DNA of 64,000 nucleotides from Dyella_D sp052115385 (GTDB taxonomy: Bacteria > Pseudomonadota > Gammaproteobacteria > Xanthomonadales > Rhodanobacteraceae): contig NZ_JBFRGP010000002.1 in assembly GCF_052115385.1 (NCBI RefSeq), positions 186,001 to 250,000 of the forward strand, in the 5' to 3' direction. This document shows, piece after piece, positions 17,373 through 25,937 of this stretch. The notes beneath the pieces were generated by a model. That model made no database searches, had not been told where the DNA came from, and saw only the letters and a program-made list of their open reading frames with translations. Within the stretch, counting starts at the first letter, position 1. Each line of letters starts with the position of its first letter. A program made the translations under genes and the position numbers.

Positions 17373-17928
17373 GCCGTGTCCGTGCATCGGCGTGGTGCTG
17401 GCCGGCGGGCTGTCCTCGCGCATGGGGCGTGACAAGGCCCTGCTGCCGTGGCGAGGAAGGCCGCTGATCGAACATCAGCTCGAGGTATTGCGCGAGGCCG
17501 GCGTGGACGAAGTCCGTGTCAGTGGCCTGCGCCCCGACTACGCCGGCATCGTCGATGCGGCGCCCCTGGCCGGACCGCTGGGCGGCCTCGCCAGCATCGC
17601 GCAGGCGCAGGCGGGCGAGGCCGACCTGCTGGTGATTCCGATCGACATGCCCTTGCTGCAACCCGCCTTGCTGCAACGCCTGCGCAGCGAGCGGCCGCAG
17701 GCGCGCAGCGTTTCCTTCGCGGCTCACGTATTGCCGTTGCGCCTGCGCCTGGACGAGCACAGCCGGATGGCGCTGTCCGAGCTGATGTCGCGCGACGATC
17801 CTCGCCAACGCTCGTTGCGTGCTCTGCAGGCGGCGGTCGGTCACGAAGAACTGGCCGTGGCCGCCGCCGAGGCGGCACAGCTGGCGGACTGCAATACCCA
17901 GACCCAATGGAACGAGGTGGCCGGATGA
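17347..17928 (+). CDS. mobA: Molybdenum cofactor guanylyltransferase MobA
   Basis: A 193-residue MobA, which adds GMP to molybdopterin to make the bis-MGD cofactor of the DMSO-reductase family. Motifs: VVLAGGLSSRMGRDKALLPW near the N-terminus, LAGPLGGLASI, and IPIDMPLL, with DMP as in MobA rather than DQP as in MocA. Starts at 17347 or 17356 are both possible; 17329 is less likely because it lengthens the overlap with moaE. The stop overlaps the next small gene by four bases. The likely client is the FdhF-like enzyme at 21230. Confidence 0.9.
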   Translation: MATMVTRTEPCPCIGVVLAGGLSSRMGRDKALLPWRGRPLIEHQLEVLREAGVDEVRVSGLRPDYAGIVDAAPLAGPLGGLASIAQAQAGEADLLVIPIDMPLLQPALLQRLRSERPQARSVSFAAHVLPLRLRLDEHSRMALSELMSRDDPRQRSLRALQAAVGHEELAVAAAEAAQLADCNTQTQWNEVAG

Positions 17929-18275
17929 AGGTGCAACTGCAGGGCCAGACGCTGCGCCTGCGCATCGACGAAGCGGAGCTGGCGCAATTGCTCGGTGGCG
18001 CCACGGTGGGCAACCGCACGCAGTGGCCCGACGGCAAGCTGGAAAGCCAGCAACTGGTCCTGGGCGATGCACATGGTTGGCAGCGCCGCGCCGATGGTTG
18101 GCAAGTGATATTGAGCGACGCCGAAGCGCGTGTCTTCGCCGCACGCCTGCCCAGCCGCGATGGCCTGGAGATCGCACTGCCGGTACCCGGCGGAGAGCCG
18201 CTGCAGTTGTTGTTCGACGTGGATGTGCGGGACAGCGTGCGGCATCGCCGTGGCAAGAAGGAGGAGGGTGCATGA
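17925..18275 (+). CDS. Small protein of unknown function in the mob-mod operon
   Basis: A 116-residue protein with no signal peptide or membrane segment. It begins MKVQLQGQTLRLRIDEAEL and has a beta-rich look with short repeated motifs, ending in a basic/acidic tail (RHRRGKKEEGA). The ATG overlaps the mobA stop, and its TGA overlaps the substrate-binding gene start, so it is embedded in the molybdenum operon by four-base overlaps on both sides. Small proteins with a similar N-terminal strand occur beside molybdate transporters in other bacteria (I believe annotated DUF7009, from memory). Function unknown; a link to molybdate handling is inferred from position only. Confidence 0.8.
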   Translation: MKVQLQGQTLRLRIDEAELAQLLGGATVGNRTQWPDGKLESQQLVLGDAHGWQRRADGWQVILSDAEARVFAARLPSRDGLEIALPVPGGEPLQLLFDVDVRDSVRHRRGKKEEGA

Positions 18276-19186
18276 AAGGCGGATACCGTTCGCTGGCGTG
18301 CTGGCTGGCGCCGCTGCTGTTGCTGTTCGGCACCACAGCGCTTGCCGCCGACACAGCCGTGCTGCGCGTCGCCTACGCCGGTTCGATGGGTGTGGTGATG
18401 GACCAGTCGCTCGGCCCGGCCTTCGCCAAGGCGCACGAGGCACGTTTCGAAGGCGTGGGGCAGGGCTCCTTCGCCCTGGCGCGGCTGCTGGCCGGCAAGC
18501 AGATGCAGGCCGACGTGTTCGTCGCCATCACGCCGCCGCCGATGAAGGTAGTGCGCGAGGCGGGACTTGCCGAGCGCGCGGTGCCGGTGGCGAGCACGCG
18601 GATGGTGGTGATCTATGGCCCCAAGAGCCGTTTCGCCAAGGATTTCGAGGCTGCGGCGAAAGGCCGGAAGAGCTGGTATGAGGTCTTGCGCCAATCCGGC
18701 CTGCGCCTCGGGCGCACCGATCCCGCGGTCGATCCGCAGGGCGCCAACGCCTTGCTGACCCTGCAGCTGGCTGAGACCTATTACCACCAGCCCGGTTTGC
18801 TGAAAGACATCGCCGGCGAGCTGCAGAACCCGCAGCAGATCTTCGCCGAGCCTTCGCTGATGTCGCGCCTGGAAGCCGGCCAGATCGACGCCGCCGTCGG
18901 CTATGCCAGCGCCGCGTTCTCGCATCATCTGCCGACCATCGATCTGCCGGACGAGATCAACCTGGCGCAGCCGTCCTTGCAGGACGCGTGGTATGCCAAG
19001 GCCAAGCTCACGCTGGCCGATGGCAAAGTGCTCAAGGCGCAGCCGCTGGTGTTCTACGCCGCCGTGCTGACCGATGCCAGGCAGGCGCAGCTCGGCGCCG
19101 ACTTCGTGCAACTGCTGCAGTCGGCCGAAGGACAGGCGATGTTGCGCGAACGCGGCTACGACCCGCCGCACGGCGAGGCGCTGTGA
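18272..19186 (+). CDS. modA: Molybdate/tungstate ABC transporter substrate-binding protein
   Basis: A 304-residue periplasmic binding protein with a signal peptide (residues about 1-25, LLLLFGTTALAAD). The mature start, VLRVAYAGSMGVVMDQSLGP, followed by GQGSFALARLLAGKQMQADVFVAI, is the pattern of the WtpA/ModA oxyanion-binding branch, in which Ser residues coordinate molybdate or tungstate. It is followed by permease and ATPase genes with overlapping starts. A good GGAGG lies just upstream of its ATG. Whether it prefers molybdate or tungstate cannot be told; surrounding Moco genes favour molybdate. Confidence 0.88.
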   Translation: MKGGYRSLACWLAPLLLLFGTTALAADTAVLRVAYAGSMGVVMDQSLGPAFAKAHEARFEGVGQGSFALARLLAGKQMQADVFVAITPPPMKVVREAGLAERAVPVASTRMVVIYGPKSRFAKDFEAAAKGRKSWYEVLRQSGLRLGRTDPAVDPQGANALLTLQLAETYYHQPGLLKDIAGELQNPQQIFAEPSLMSRLEAGQIDAAVGYASAAFSHHLPTIDLPDEINLAQPSLQDAWYAKAKLTLADGKVLKAQPLVFYAAVLTDARQAQLGADFVQLLQSAEGQAMLRERGYDPPHGEAL

Positions 19187-19965
19187 CCTCAGTGCCCGGC
19201 ACGGCGTACTTGCGTTCGCGGCTCTCCGCGTTGCCGGCGGCGCTTGCCTTGTTGCTGCTGGCCACGCCGTTCGTCGGCCTGCTGCTGGCCACCGACTGGC
19301 GCCATTTCGGTTTCGCGCACGGCGACGGTGGTGCGGTGCGCGTGTCGCTTGGATACAGCCTGATCGCACTGGTGCCGATCGTGGCGCTGGGCACGCCACT
19401 GGCCTGGTGGCTGGCGCGGCATCGCGTGCGCGGGCAGTGGCTGGTCGATGCGCTGCTGCTGGTGTCGCTGCTCACGCCACCGTTGGCGATGGGCTTGTTG
19501 CTGGCGTCGATGTATGGCCCTTACGGCCCGGCTGGACATCTGCTGGAACGGGCGGGGCTGTTGCTGACCAACTCGGCGCCGGCCTTCATCCTGGCCCAGT
19601 TCTACGCCGCGTTGCCTTATTACGTGATGGCGGCGCGCACCGCGTTCGAAGGCGTGCCGCGCGAACTGGAACAGATCGCGCTCACCCTCGGCTATTCGCC
19701 GTGGCGCAGCTTCGTCCACGTCAGCCTGCCGCTGGCGCGGCTGGGCCTGGCGGCTGCGGTGGCGCTGGCCTGGGTGCGCGCGCTGGGCGAATTCGGCGCG
19801 GTACTGATCGTGGCGTATTACCCGCAAGGCATCCCGGTGAAGCTGTGGGTGAACCTGCAGGACATCGGCCTGGACGCGGTGTATCCGCTGCTGTGGGTGT
19901 TCTTCCTGGCGGCGCTGCCGTTGCCGCTGGTGCTGGGCATGGCCGTGCGCAGGCGCCTGGCGTGA
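19183..19965 (+). CDS. modB: Molybdate ABC transporter permease
   Basis: A 260-residue inner-membrane permease with about six hydrophobic segments. The cytoplasmic coupling-loop signature reads RELEQIALTLGYSPWRSFVHVSLPLARLGL, given here in two parts (ELEQIALTLGYSPWRSF then VHVSLPLARLGL), followed by the ModB-like WVRALGEFGAVL. The GTG at 19183 overlaps the upstream stop (GTGA), in line with the rest of the operon; a GTG at 19192 is an alternative. The stop shares one base with the ATPase ATG (TGATG). Confidence 0.9.
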   Translation: MTSVPGTAYLRSRLSALPAALALLLLATPFVGLLLATDWRHFGFAHGDGGAVRVSLGYSLIALVPIVALGTPLAWWLARHRVRGQWLVDALLLVSLLTPPLAMGLLLASMYGPYGPAGHLLERAGLLLTNSAPAFILAQFYAALPYYVMAARTAFEGVPRELEQIALTLGYSPWRSFVHVSLPLARLGLAAAVALAWVRALGEFGAVLIVAYYPQGIPVKLWVNLQDIGLDAVYPLLWVFFLAALPLPLVLGMAVRRRLA

Positions 19966-20957
19966 TGCGCATCGATTACCGCATCGAGCAACCGGTGGCG
20001 CTGCACGCGAGCTTCGAAGTCGCGGGTTTCACCGTCTTGCTGGGTGCGAGCGGCGAAGGCAAGACATTGTTGTTGTCGGCGATTGCGGGTCTGATCGCGG
20101 CACGCGGCGAACCGTTCGACGGTCTGCCGCCGCAGCAACGCACGGTGGGTTATCTGCCGCAGGGCCACGCGTTGTTTCCGCATCTGCGTGCATGGGAAAA
20201 CGTGGCTTTCAGCCTGCGCGGACGGCAACGCCGCGCGCAGGCCACCCAGTGGCTGGAGCGTGTGGGCATGGCCGATCTGGCCGAGCGCTGGCCTTCGTCC
20301 TTGTCCGGCGGCCAGCAGCAGCGTGTGGCGCTGGCGCGCGCTTTGGCGCGGCGGCCGAGCCTGTTGTTGCTGGATGAACCGACCTCGGCGCTGGACCCGG
20401 TCACGCGCGACGAAGTGCTGGCCGAATTGATCGCCGAAGTGCACGAGGCGGGCATTCCGGCCCTGGCGGTCAGCCACGATCCCGCGCTCGCGGCGGTGGC
20501 CGATCGCCTGGTGCTGATGCATGGCCGGCGCATCGTGCAGATCGGCACGCCCGAAGAGGTGCACGCGCAACCGGCAAGCGGTGCGGTGGCACGCCTGCTG
20601 GGACTTCGTAACGTGCAGCGTGGACAGATCGTCGGTGCGCCCGGCGCTCAGCGGCTGTCGTGGCCGGAGGCGGAGGCCAGCCTGCGCGTGGATACCGCAC
20701 TGGCCGATGGCACCCTGGTCGATTGGCATATCGCACCGGCTGACGTGCGCTTGCACGATTCGGCCATGGCATCGGGCGACACCCTCGCCGCCACGTTCGA
20801 ATTGCGCCAGACCGCCCCGCACCGCAGCTATCTCGGCATGCGCTGCGGCCAGGCGCGCCTGTGGGTGGAACCGCCGGCGGGTTATGAGCTGCCTGATGCG
20901 CCCATGCTGTCGCTGCCGCCAGAAGCGATTCGATGCTGGTCCTTGGATGGCGGTTGA
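19965..20957 (+). CDS. modC: Molybdate ABC transporter ATP-binding protein
   Basis: A 330-residue ABC ATPase. Walker A is GASGEGKT (near residue 28), the Q-loop region reads VGYLPQGHALFPHL, the signature is LSGGQQQRVALARAL and Walker B LLLLDEPTSALDP, followed by the switch His in AVSHDPAL. Residues about 235-325 form a C-terminal extension resembling the MOP/TOBE oxyanion-sensing region of ModC. Last gene of the overlapping chain; 272 bp containing a REP pair separate it from the FdhF-like gene, so the operon may end here. Confidence 0.92.
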   Translation: MRIDYRIEQPVALHASFEVAGFTVLLGASGEGKTLLLSAIAGLIAARGEPFDGLPPQQRTVGYLPQGHALFPHLRAWENVAFSLRGRQRRAQATQWLERVGMADLAERWPSSLSGGQQQRVALARALARRPSLLLLDEPTSALDPVTRDEVLAELIAEVHEAGIPALAVSHDPALAAVADRLVLMHGRRIVQIGTPEEVHAQPASGAVARLLGLRNVQRGQIVGAPGAQRLSWPEAEASLRVDTALADGTLVDWHIAPADVRLHDSAMASGDTLAATFELRQTAPHRSYLGMRCGQARLWVEPPAGYELPDAPMLSLPPEAIRCWSLDGG

Positions 20958-20991
20958 TGGCGCCTGGAAGCGCCAACGAGCTTCCACGCCC

Positions 20992-21133
20992 GTCATCCCG
21001 GCGCAGGCCGGGATCCAGTAGCGAAGCGGCATGATTATCGGTGCAGGGTCGACAGCTCTTTACCAGAAGCCGGGAAAGACCGAGCGACCATCGGGCGCGA
21101 CCGTCACTGGATCCCGGCCTGCGCCGGGATGAC
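20992..21133. repeat. Inverted REP pair (family GTCATCCCGGC)
   Basis: GTCATCCCGGC-gcag-GCCGGGATCCAG (20992-21020) and its reverse-oriented partner CTGGATCCCGGC-ctgc-GCCGGGATGAC (21107-21133) flank about 86 bp, a BIME-like arrangement. A single copy of the same palindrome occurs at 30211. It fills the gap between the molybdate transporter and the FdhF-like gene and may attenuate or terminate transcription. No gene is visible in the rest of the gap. Confidence 0.85.
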
Positions 21134-21229
21134 GGCAGTGGGGCGCGACACATGGCTGTCCGAGCCATCGCCAACGGATCGGCCTATGATTCATGTCTCG
21201 ATGAATTCCACACTTACAGCAGCAGCTTC

Positions 21230-23554
21230 ATGAGCACGCAATCGAAAGACCTCGACCTCGAAAAAAGCATCCAGCCCTACGACGGCCCCGCCGGCGGCTG
21301 GGGCGCCCTGCGCGCGGTGGCCAAGGCGATCCGCGAGCAGATGGCGGTGGCGCGCTCGGTCGAGGCGCTGCAGCGGGTCAACAAGCCGCTCGGCTTCGAT
21401 TGTCCCGGTTGCGCCTGGCCCGATCCGCGGCATACCTCGTCGTTCGAGTTCTGCGAGAACGGCGCCAAGGCGGTGAGCTGGGAGGCGACCTCCAAGCGCA
21501 CCACGCCGGAGTTCTTCGCGCAGCACACGCTGTCCGAACTGTGGGCGTGGACCGACCACGCGCTGGAAGACCAGGGCCGCCTGACCCACCCGATGGCGTA
21601 CGACGCGGCGCAGGACAAATACGTCGCGGTCTCCTGGGACGAAGCCGCCACGCGCATCGGCGCTGCCCTGCGCGCGCTGCCCGATCCGGCCATGGCGGAG
21701 TTCTACGCCTCCGGCCGCGCCTCCAACGAGGCGGCGTTCCTGTATCAGCTGTTTGCGCGCGAATACGGCTGCAACAACTTCCCCGACTGCTCGAACATGT
21801 GCCACGAAGCATCCAGCGTGGGCCTGCCCGAGCAGATCGGCGTGGGCAAGGGCACGGTGCAGCTGGAGGATTTCGAACAGGCCGATGCGGTGTTCTGCAT
21901 CGGCCACAACCCCGGCACCAACCATCCGCGCATGCTCGGCACGCTGCGCGAGGTTTCGCTGCGCGGCGTGCCGATCGTGGTGCTGAACCCGATGCCCGAG
22001 CGCGGCCTGGAACGCTTCACCTCGCCGCAGGATCCGGCCGAGATGCTGACCGGCCGCTCGGTGCCGATCGCCAGCACCTATTTCAAGCCGAAGATCGGCG
22101 GCGACATCGCCACCATGAAAGGCATGATGAAGTGGCTGTTCGAGGCTGATGCCGCCGATCTTGCCGGTGGCGGCACGGGCCTGCTGGATCGCGCCTTCAT
22201 CGCCGGACACACCACCGGCCTGGAGGCACTGCAGGCCGACGTGCAGGCCACGTCGTGGGAGAGCATCGAGAGTGCCTCCGGCCTGAGCCGCGCCGAGATC
22301 GAAGTCGCGGCCGGCATCTATGCCGCCGCCGAGAAGGTGATCTTCTGCTACGGCATGGGCATCACCCAGCACCGCCATGGCGTGGAGAACGTGCAGCAGC
22401 TGGTGAACCTGCTGCTGCTGCGCGGGAATATCGGCAAGCCCGGCGCCGGCATCTGCCCGTTGCGCGGCCACTCCAACGTGCAGGGCGACCGCACGGTGGG
22501 CATTACCGAAAAACCCAATGCCGCCTTGCTGGATGGCATCCGCCGCGTCTACGGTTTCGAGCCGCCGACTGCGCATGGCCATGATGCGGTCGCCGCGGTC
22601 AAGGCGATCGGCGAAGGACGCTCCAAGGCGCTGCTGTGCCTGGGCGGCAACCTGGCGGTGGCGATGTCCGATCCGCAGGCGACCTTTCCGGCGATGCGCA
22701 AGCTCGACCTGGTGGTGCACGTGGCCACCAAGCTCAATCGCTCGCATCTGATTCCCGCGCGCGAAGCTTTCGTGCTGCCGTGCCTGGGCCGCACCGAGAT
22801 CGATATGCAAACTGCCGGCCCGCAGTCGGTGACGGTGGAGGACTCGATGTCGATGGTGCATGCCTCGCAAGGCCGGCTGCGGCCGGCCTCGGAGCATCTG
22901 CGTTCGGAGCCGGCGATCGTCGCGCTGCTCGCGCGCGCCACGCTGCCGCAGTCCAAGGTGGATTGGGAAGGCATGGTGGCCGACTACGACCACATCCGCG
23001 ACGGCATCGAGGCGGTGTTCCCGATCTTCGCCAACTACAACGAGCGGGTGCGCCAACCGGGTGGCTTCCATCTGGAGAACGCCGCCGCGCTGCGCCGCTG
23101 GAATACGCCGAACGGCAAGGCGCGTTTCATGTTGGCCAAGGGGCTGGAGGAGGATGTGCCGGCCGCGCGCGATCTGCTGAAGCTGGCCACGGTGCGCTCG
23201 CACGACCAGTACAACACCACCATCTACGGCTACAACGACCGCTACCGCGGCATCGCCGGACGGCGCGACGTGGTCTTCGTGCATCCGGAGGACCTCGCCG
23301 AACGCGGCCTGCGCGAAGGCGACCGCATCGATGTGGAAGCCAGCCGCGCGGACGGCACGCCGAACGGACGCGCGGTGCGCGGTTTCGTGGCGGTGCCGTT
23401 CGGCATCGCGCGCGGTTCGGTAGCGATGTATTTCCCGGAGGGCAATGGCCTGCTGGCGCTGGACGAACACGATGCGCGCTCGGGTACGCCGGGCTACAAA
23501 TCGATTCCGGTGCGGCTGTCTGCCTCATCGGTGCCGGCCGGGCCGGAGGCCTGA
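21230..23554 (+). CDS. FdhF/YdeP-family molybdopterin oxidoreductase
   Basis: A 774-residue DMSO-reductase-superfamily protein of the FdhF/YdeP branch, which binds bis-MGD. The N-terminal CPGCAWPDP motif (Cys58, Cys61) is typical of this branch; a complete four-Cys 4Fe-4S motif as in classical formate dehydrogenases is not seen. Mo-domain stretches include YASGRASNEAAFL, SNMCHEASSVGL (Cys191 where the Mo-ligand region lies), GHNPGTNHPRML and LLLRGNIGKPGAG, with a C-terminal MopB domain (TIYGYNDRYRGI). No Tat signal is present, so it is cytoplasmic. I chose the ATG at 21230 (MSTQSKDLDLEKS). fdhD follows five bases downstream. Members of this branch are annotated as formate dehydrogenase-like but their substrates are mostly untested. 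Confidence 0.9.
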   Translation: MSTQSKDLDLEKSIQPYDGPAGGWGALRAVAKAIREQMAVARSVEALQRVNKPLGFDCPGCAWPDPRHTSSFEFCENGAKAVSWEATSKRTTPEFFAQHTLSELWAWTDHALEDQGRLTHPMAYDAAQDKYVAVSWDEAATRIGAALRALPDPAMAEFYASGRASNEAAFLYQLFAREYGCNNFPDCSNMCHEASSVGLPEQIGVGKGTVQLEDFEQADAVFCIGHNPGTNHPRMLGTLREVSLRGVPIVVLNPMPERGLERFTSPQDPAEMLTGRSVPIASTYFKPKIGGDIATMKGMMKWLFEADAADLAGGGTGLLDRAFIAGHTTGLEALQADVQATSWESIESASGLSRAEIEVAAGIYAAAEKVIFCYGMGITQHRHGVENVQQLVNLLLLRGNIGKPGAGICPLRGHSNVQGDRTVGITEKPNAALLDGIRRVYGFEPPTAHGHDAVAAVKAIGEGRSKALLCLGGNLAVAMSDPQATFPAMRKLDLVVHVATKLNRSHLIPAREAFVLPCLGRTEIDMQTAGPQSVTVEDSMSMVHASQGRLRPASEHLRSEPAIVALLARATLPQSKVDWEGMVADYDHIRDGIEAVFPIFANYNERVRQPGGFHLENAAALRRWNTPNGKARFMLAKGLEEDVPAARDLLKLATVRSHDQYNTTIYGYNDRYRGIAGRRDVVFVHPEDLAERGLREGDRIDVEASRADGTPNGRAVRGFVAVPFGIARGSVAMYFPEGNGLLALDEHDARSGTPGYKSIPVRLSASSVPAGPEA

Positions 23555-23559
23555 CCCGC

Positions 23560-24378
23560 ATGCAGCGCTCCGGACTCGCGCGCCGCGCCGTGATCGTGCA
23601 CCAGGGCAACGACCTGCGGCAGGGTGAGGACTGGCTGGCCGAAGAGGCGCCGGTGGAGTTGCGCTACAACGGCGAATCCTTCGCGGTGATGATGGCCACG
23701 CCGGCCGATCTGGAGGACTTTGCGTACGGCTTCTCGCTGACCGAAGGGCGGGTGGCGCGTGCGGACGATATCCGCGGTGTCGCCATCCACGAACAACTGG
23801 AAGGCTATGTGGTGGACGTCGACGCGCCCGAGGTGGAAGGCGTGGACGAAGACTCGGCCCGCCTGCTGCCGGGACGCAGCGGTTGCGGATTGTGCGGCAG
23901 CCGCCACCTGGAAGACGTGCTGCGGCCGCTGGCGCGGGTGCCGGACGGTCCGCTGCTGGAACCGCACGCACTGGAACGCGCGCTCGAAGCGCTCTCGCCG
24001 CACCAGCAGCTCAACAGCCAGACCGGCGCGGTGCATGCGGCTGCATGGGCCTCGCCGGCAGGCGACATCCTGCACGTGCGCGAAGACGTCGGCCGCCACA
24101 ACGCGCTGGACAAATTGCTGGGCGCGCTCAGCCGCGGCGGCGTCGACCTGCGCGGCGGCTTCGTGCTGGTCACCAGCCGGGCCAGCTACGAGATGGTCAC
24201 CAAGGCGGCCAGCCTCGGCGTGGGCGTGCTGGCTGCGATTTCCGCGCCGACGGCGCTGGCGGTGACCCTGGCGCAGTCCTGCCAGCTGACCCTGACCGGT
24301 TTCGTGCGGCCCGGGCGGCACGTGGTCTACAGCCATCCGCAACGCTTGAGCGACATCGTGGACGTGCCGCGGTCGTGA
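23560..24378 (+). CDS. fdhD: Formate dehydrogenase sulfurtransferase FdhD
   Basis: A 272-residue FdhD, which passes sulfur from a cysteine desulfurase to the bis-MGD cofactor and so activates formate-dehydrogenase-type enzymes. The redox/sulfur-carrier motif GCGLCG gives Cys109 and Cys112, and the conserved EDVGRHNALDKLLG and TSRASYEMVTKAA segments follow. It starts five bases after the FdhF-like gene, its expected client. The island therefore holds a sulfuration factor for each molybdoenzyme class: XdhC for the xanthine-oxidase type and FdhD for the DMSO-reductase type. Confidence 0.94.
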   Translation: MQRSGLARRAVIVHQGNDLRQGEDWLAEEAPVELRYNGESFAVMMATPADLEDFAYGFSLTEGRVARADDIRGVAIHEQLEGYVVDVDAPEVEGVDEDSARLLPGRSGCGLCGSRHLEDVLRPLARVPDGPLLEPHALERALEALSPHQQLNSQTGAVHAAAWASPAGDILHVREDVGRHNALDKLLGALSRGGVDLRGGFVLVTSRASYEMVTKAASLGVGVLAAISAPTALAVTLAQSCQLTLTGFVRPGRHVVYSHPQRLSDIVDVPRS

Positions 24379-24489
24379 TCGCCCGTCCCACCCTCAGCGC
24401 CATTCCGCACGCAGCAGGCCCGTACACCGATCGTTGAACGCCGGCAGGCGATGATCGCCGCTTGCCGCCATGCCCGCGAGGAACTTGCC

Positions 24490-25860
24490 ATGATTCAGCG
24501 TTTCGATGCCGTCGTGATCGGTGCCGGCCAGGCCGGTCCACCACTGGCCGAGCAGTTGGGCAAAGCCGGTAAGCGCGTGGCGGTGATCGAGCGCAAGCTG
24601 GTCGGCGGTACCTGCGTCAACACCGGTTGCATCCCGACCAAGGCGATGGTGGCGAGTGCGTACGTCGCGCATATGGCCGGGCGCGCGCATGAGTACGGCG
24701 TGCTGGGCAGCGATGGCGCGAAGGTCGACATGCAGCGCGTGTGGGAGCGCACGCAGGGCATTTCCGGCAAGGCGCGCAACGGGGTCGAGCAATGGTTGCG
24801 CGGCATGCCCCAGGTCAGCTTGCTCGAAGGGCATGCGCGTTTCGAATCGCCCCGGCGCTTGCGCATGGGCGACGAGCTGATCGAGGCGGAGTCGTTCTTC
24901 ATCAACGTCGGCGGCCGCGCCGCGGTGCCGGATTTCCCGGGCATTCGCGACGTTCCCTTCCTGACCAACACCGGCATGATGGAACTGCGCGAACTGCCGG
25001 AGCATCTGCTGATCGTCGGCGGCAGCTATATCGGCCTGGAGTTCGGGCAGATGTTCCGGCGCTTCGGTTCGAAGGTGACCATCGTCGAGCGGTCCGAGCG
25101 CTTCCTGCCGCGCGAGGATGCCGATGTGGCGGACGCGGTGCTGGCGATGCTGCGCGACGAGGGCATTACCGTGCATCTGGGCGCGGAGTGCATCGCGCTG
25201 AAAGGCACGGCCGGCGCGATAAAGATCAAGGCGCGCGGCAATCAGCTATGCGAGCAGGCGGTGGGCACGCATCTGCTGCTGGCGGTCGGCCGCCAACCGA
25301 ATACGGACGACCTGGGCTTGGACCAGGCCGGCGTGGCCATGGACGAGCGCGGCAACATCAAGGTGGACGACCACGGCCGCAGCAACGTGCCGCATATCTG
25401 GGCGATGGGCGACTGCAACGGCAAGGGCGCGTTTACGCATACCTCGTACAACGATTACGAGATCGTCGCCGATGCCGTGCTGGGCCAGGGCCGGCGCCGC
25501 ATCTCCGAGCGCATCCAGGCCTATAGCCTGTTCACCGATCCGCCGCTGGCACGCATCGGCATGAGCGAGCAGGAGGCGCGCAAGTCGGGCCGCCAGATAC
25601 TGGTCGGCACGCGGCCGATGACGCGGGTGGGGCGGGCGGTCGAGCGCGGCGAGACGCTGGGCTTCATGAAAGTGGTGGTCGATGGCGCCAGCAAGGAATT
25701 GCTGGGCGCGGCGATCTTCGGCATCAATGGCGACGAGGCGATTCATTGCCTGCTGGATACGATGTACGCCAAGGCGCCATACACGACGGTCGCCGAGGCA
25801 GTGCACATCCACCCCACCGTGGCCGAACTGCTGCCCACGACGCTGCAAAGCCTGACGTAG
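24490..25860 (+). CDS. FAD-dependent pyridine nucleotide-disulfide oxidoreductase, mercuric-reductase-like
   Basis: A 456-residue flavoprotein of the class I disulfide oxidoreductase family. Features in order: FAD-binding GAGQAGPPLAEQL, the redox-active disulfide CVNTGC (Cys42, Cys47) in GGTCVNTGCIPTK, the NAD(P)-binding VGGSYIGLEFG near residue 180, IWAMGDCNG, and a dimerisation domain ending HIHPTVAELLP. It lacks the mercuric-ion C-terminal Cys pair and an N-terminal HMA domain, so mercury reduction is unlikely. The ATG at 24490 has GAGGAA upstream. It follows fdhD by 111 bp and could supply or accept electrons for the FdhF-like enzyme, but that is speculation. The TAG stop lies within a REP element starting at 25857. 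Confidence 0.9.
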   Translation: MIQRFDAVVIGAGQAGPPLAEQLGKAGKRVAVIERKLVGGTCVNTGCIPTKAMVASAYVAHMAGRAHEYGVLGSDGAKVDMQRVWERTQGISGKARNGVEQWLRGMPQVSLLEGHARFESPRRLRMGDELIEAESFFINVGGRAAVPDFPGIRDVPFLTNTGMMELRELPEHLLIVGGSYIGLEFGQMFRRFGSKVTIVERSERFLPREDADVADAVLAMLRDEGITVHLGAECIALKGTAGAIKIKARGNQLCEQAVGTHLLLAVGRQPNTDDLGLDQAGVAMDERGNIKVDDHGRSNVPHIWAMGDCNGKGAFTHTSYNDYEIVADAVLGQGRRRISERIQAYSLFTDPPLARIGMSEQEARKSGRQILVGTRPMTRVGRAVERGETLGFMKVVVDGASKELLGAAIFGINGDEAIHCLLDTMYAKAPYTTVAEAVHIHPTVAELLPTTLQSLT

Positions 25861-25889
25861 GTTGGGGTGAGCCAACGGCGAACCCCAAC
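25857..25889. repeat. REP-type palindrome (family GTAGGTTGGGGTGAGC) supplying a stop codon
   Basis: GTAGGTTGGGGTGAGC...GCGAACCCCAAC forms a stem with a short loop. Its TAG (25858-25860) is the stop codon of the flavoprotein gene, the same arrangement as at 13058. It lies between two convergent genes and may serve as a transcript end for both. Confidence 0.85.
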
Positions 25890-25937
25890 GAACCTCGCAC
25901 TATGACGACACGTTAGGGTTCGCTACGTCCCCTCAAA

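Noticed and set aside
24490..25860. Mercuric reductase
   Set aside because: The active disulfide is present, but the C-terminal mercury-binding cysteine pair and HMA domain are missing and no mer genes are nearby.
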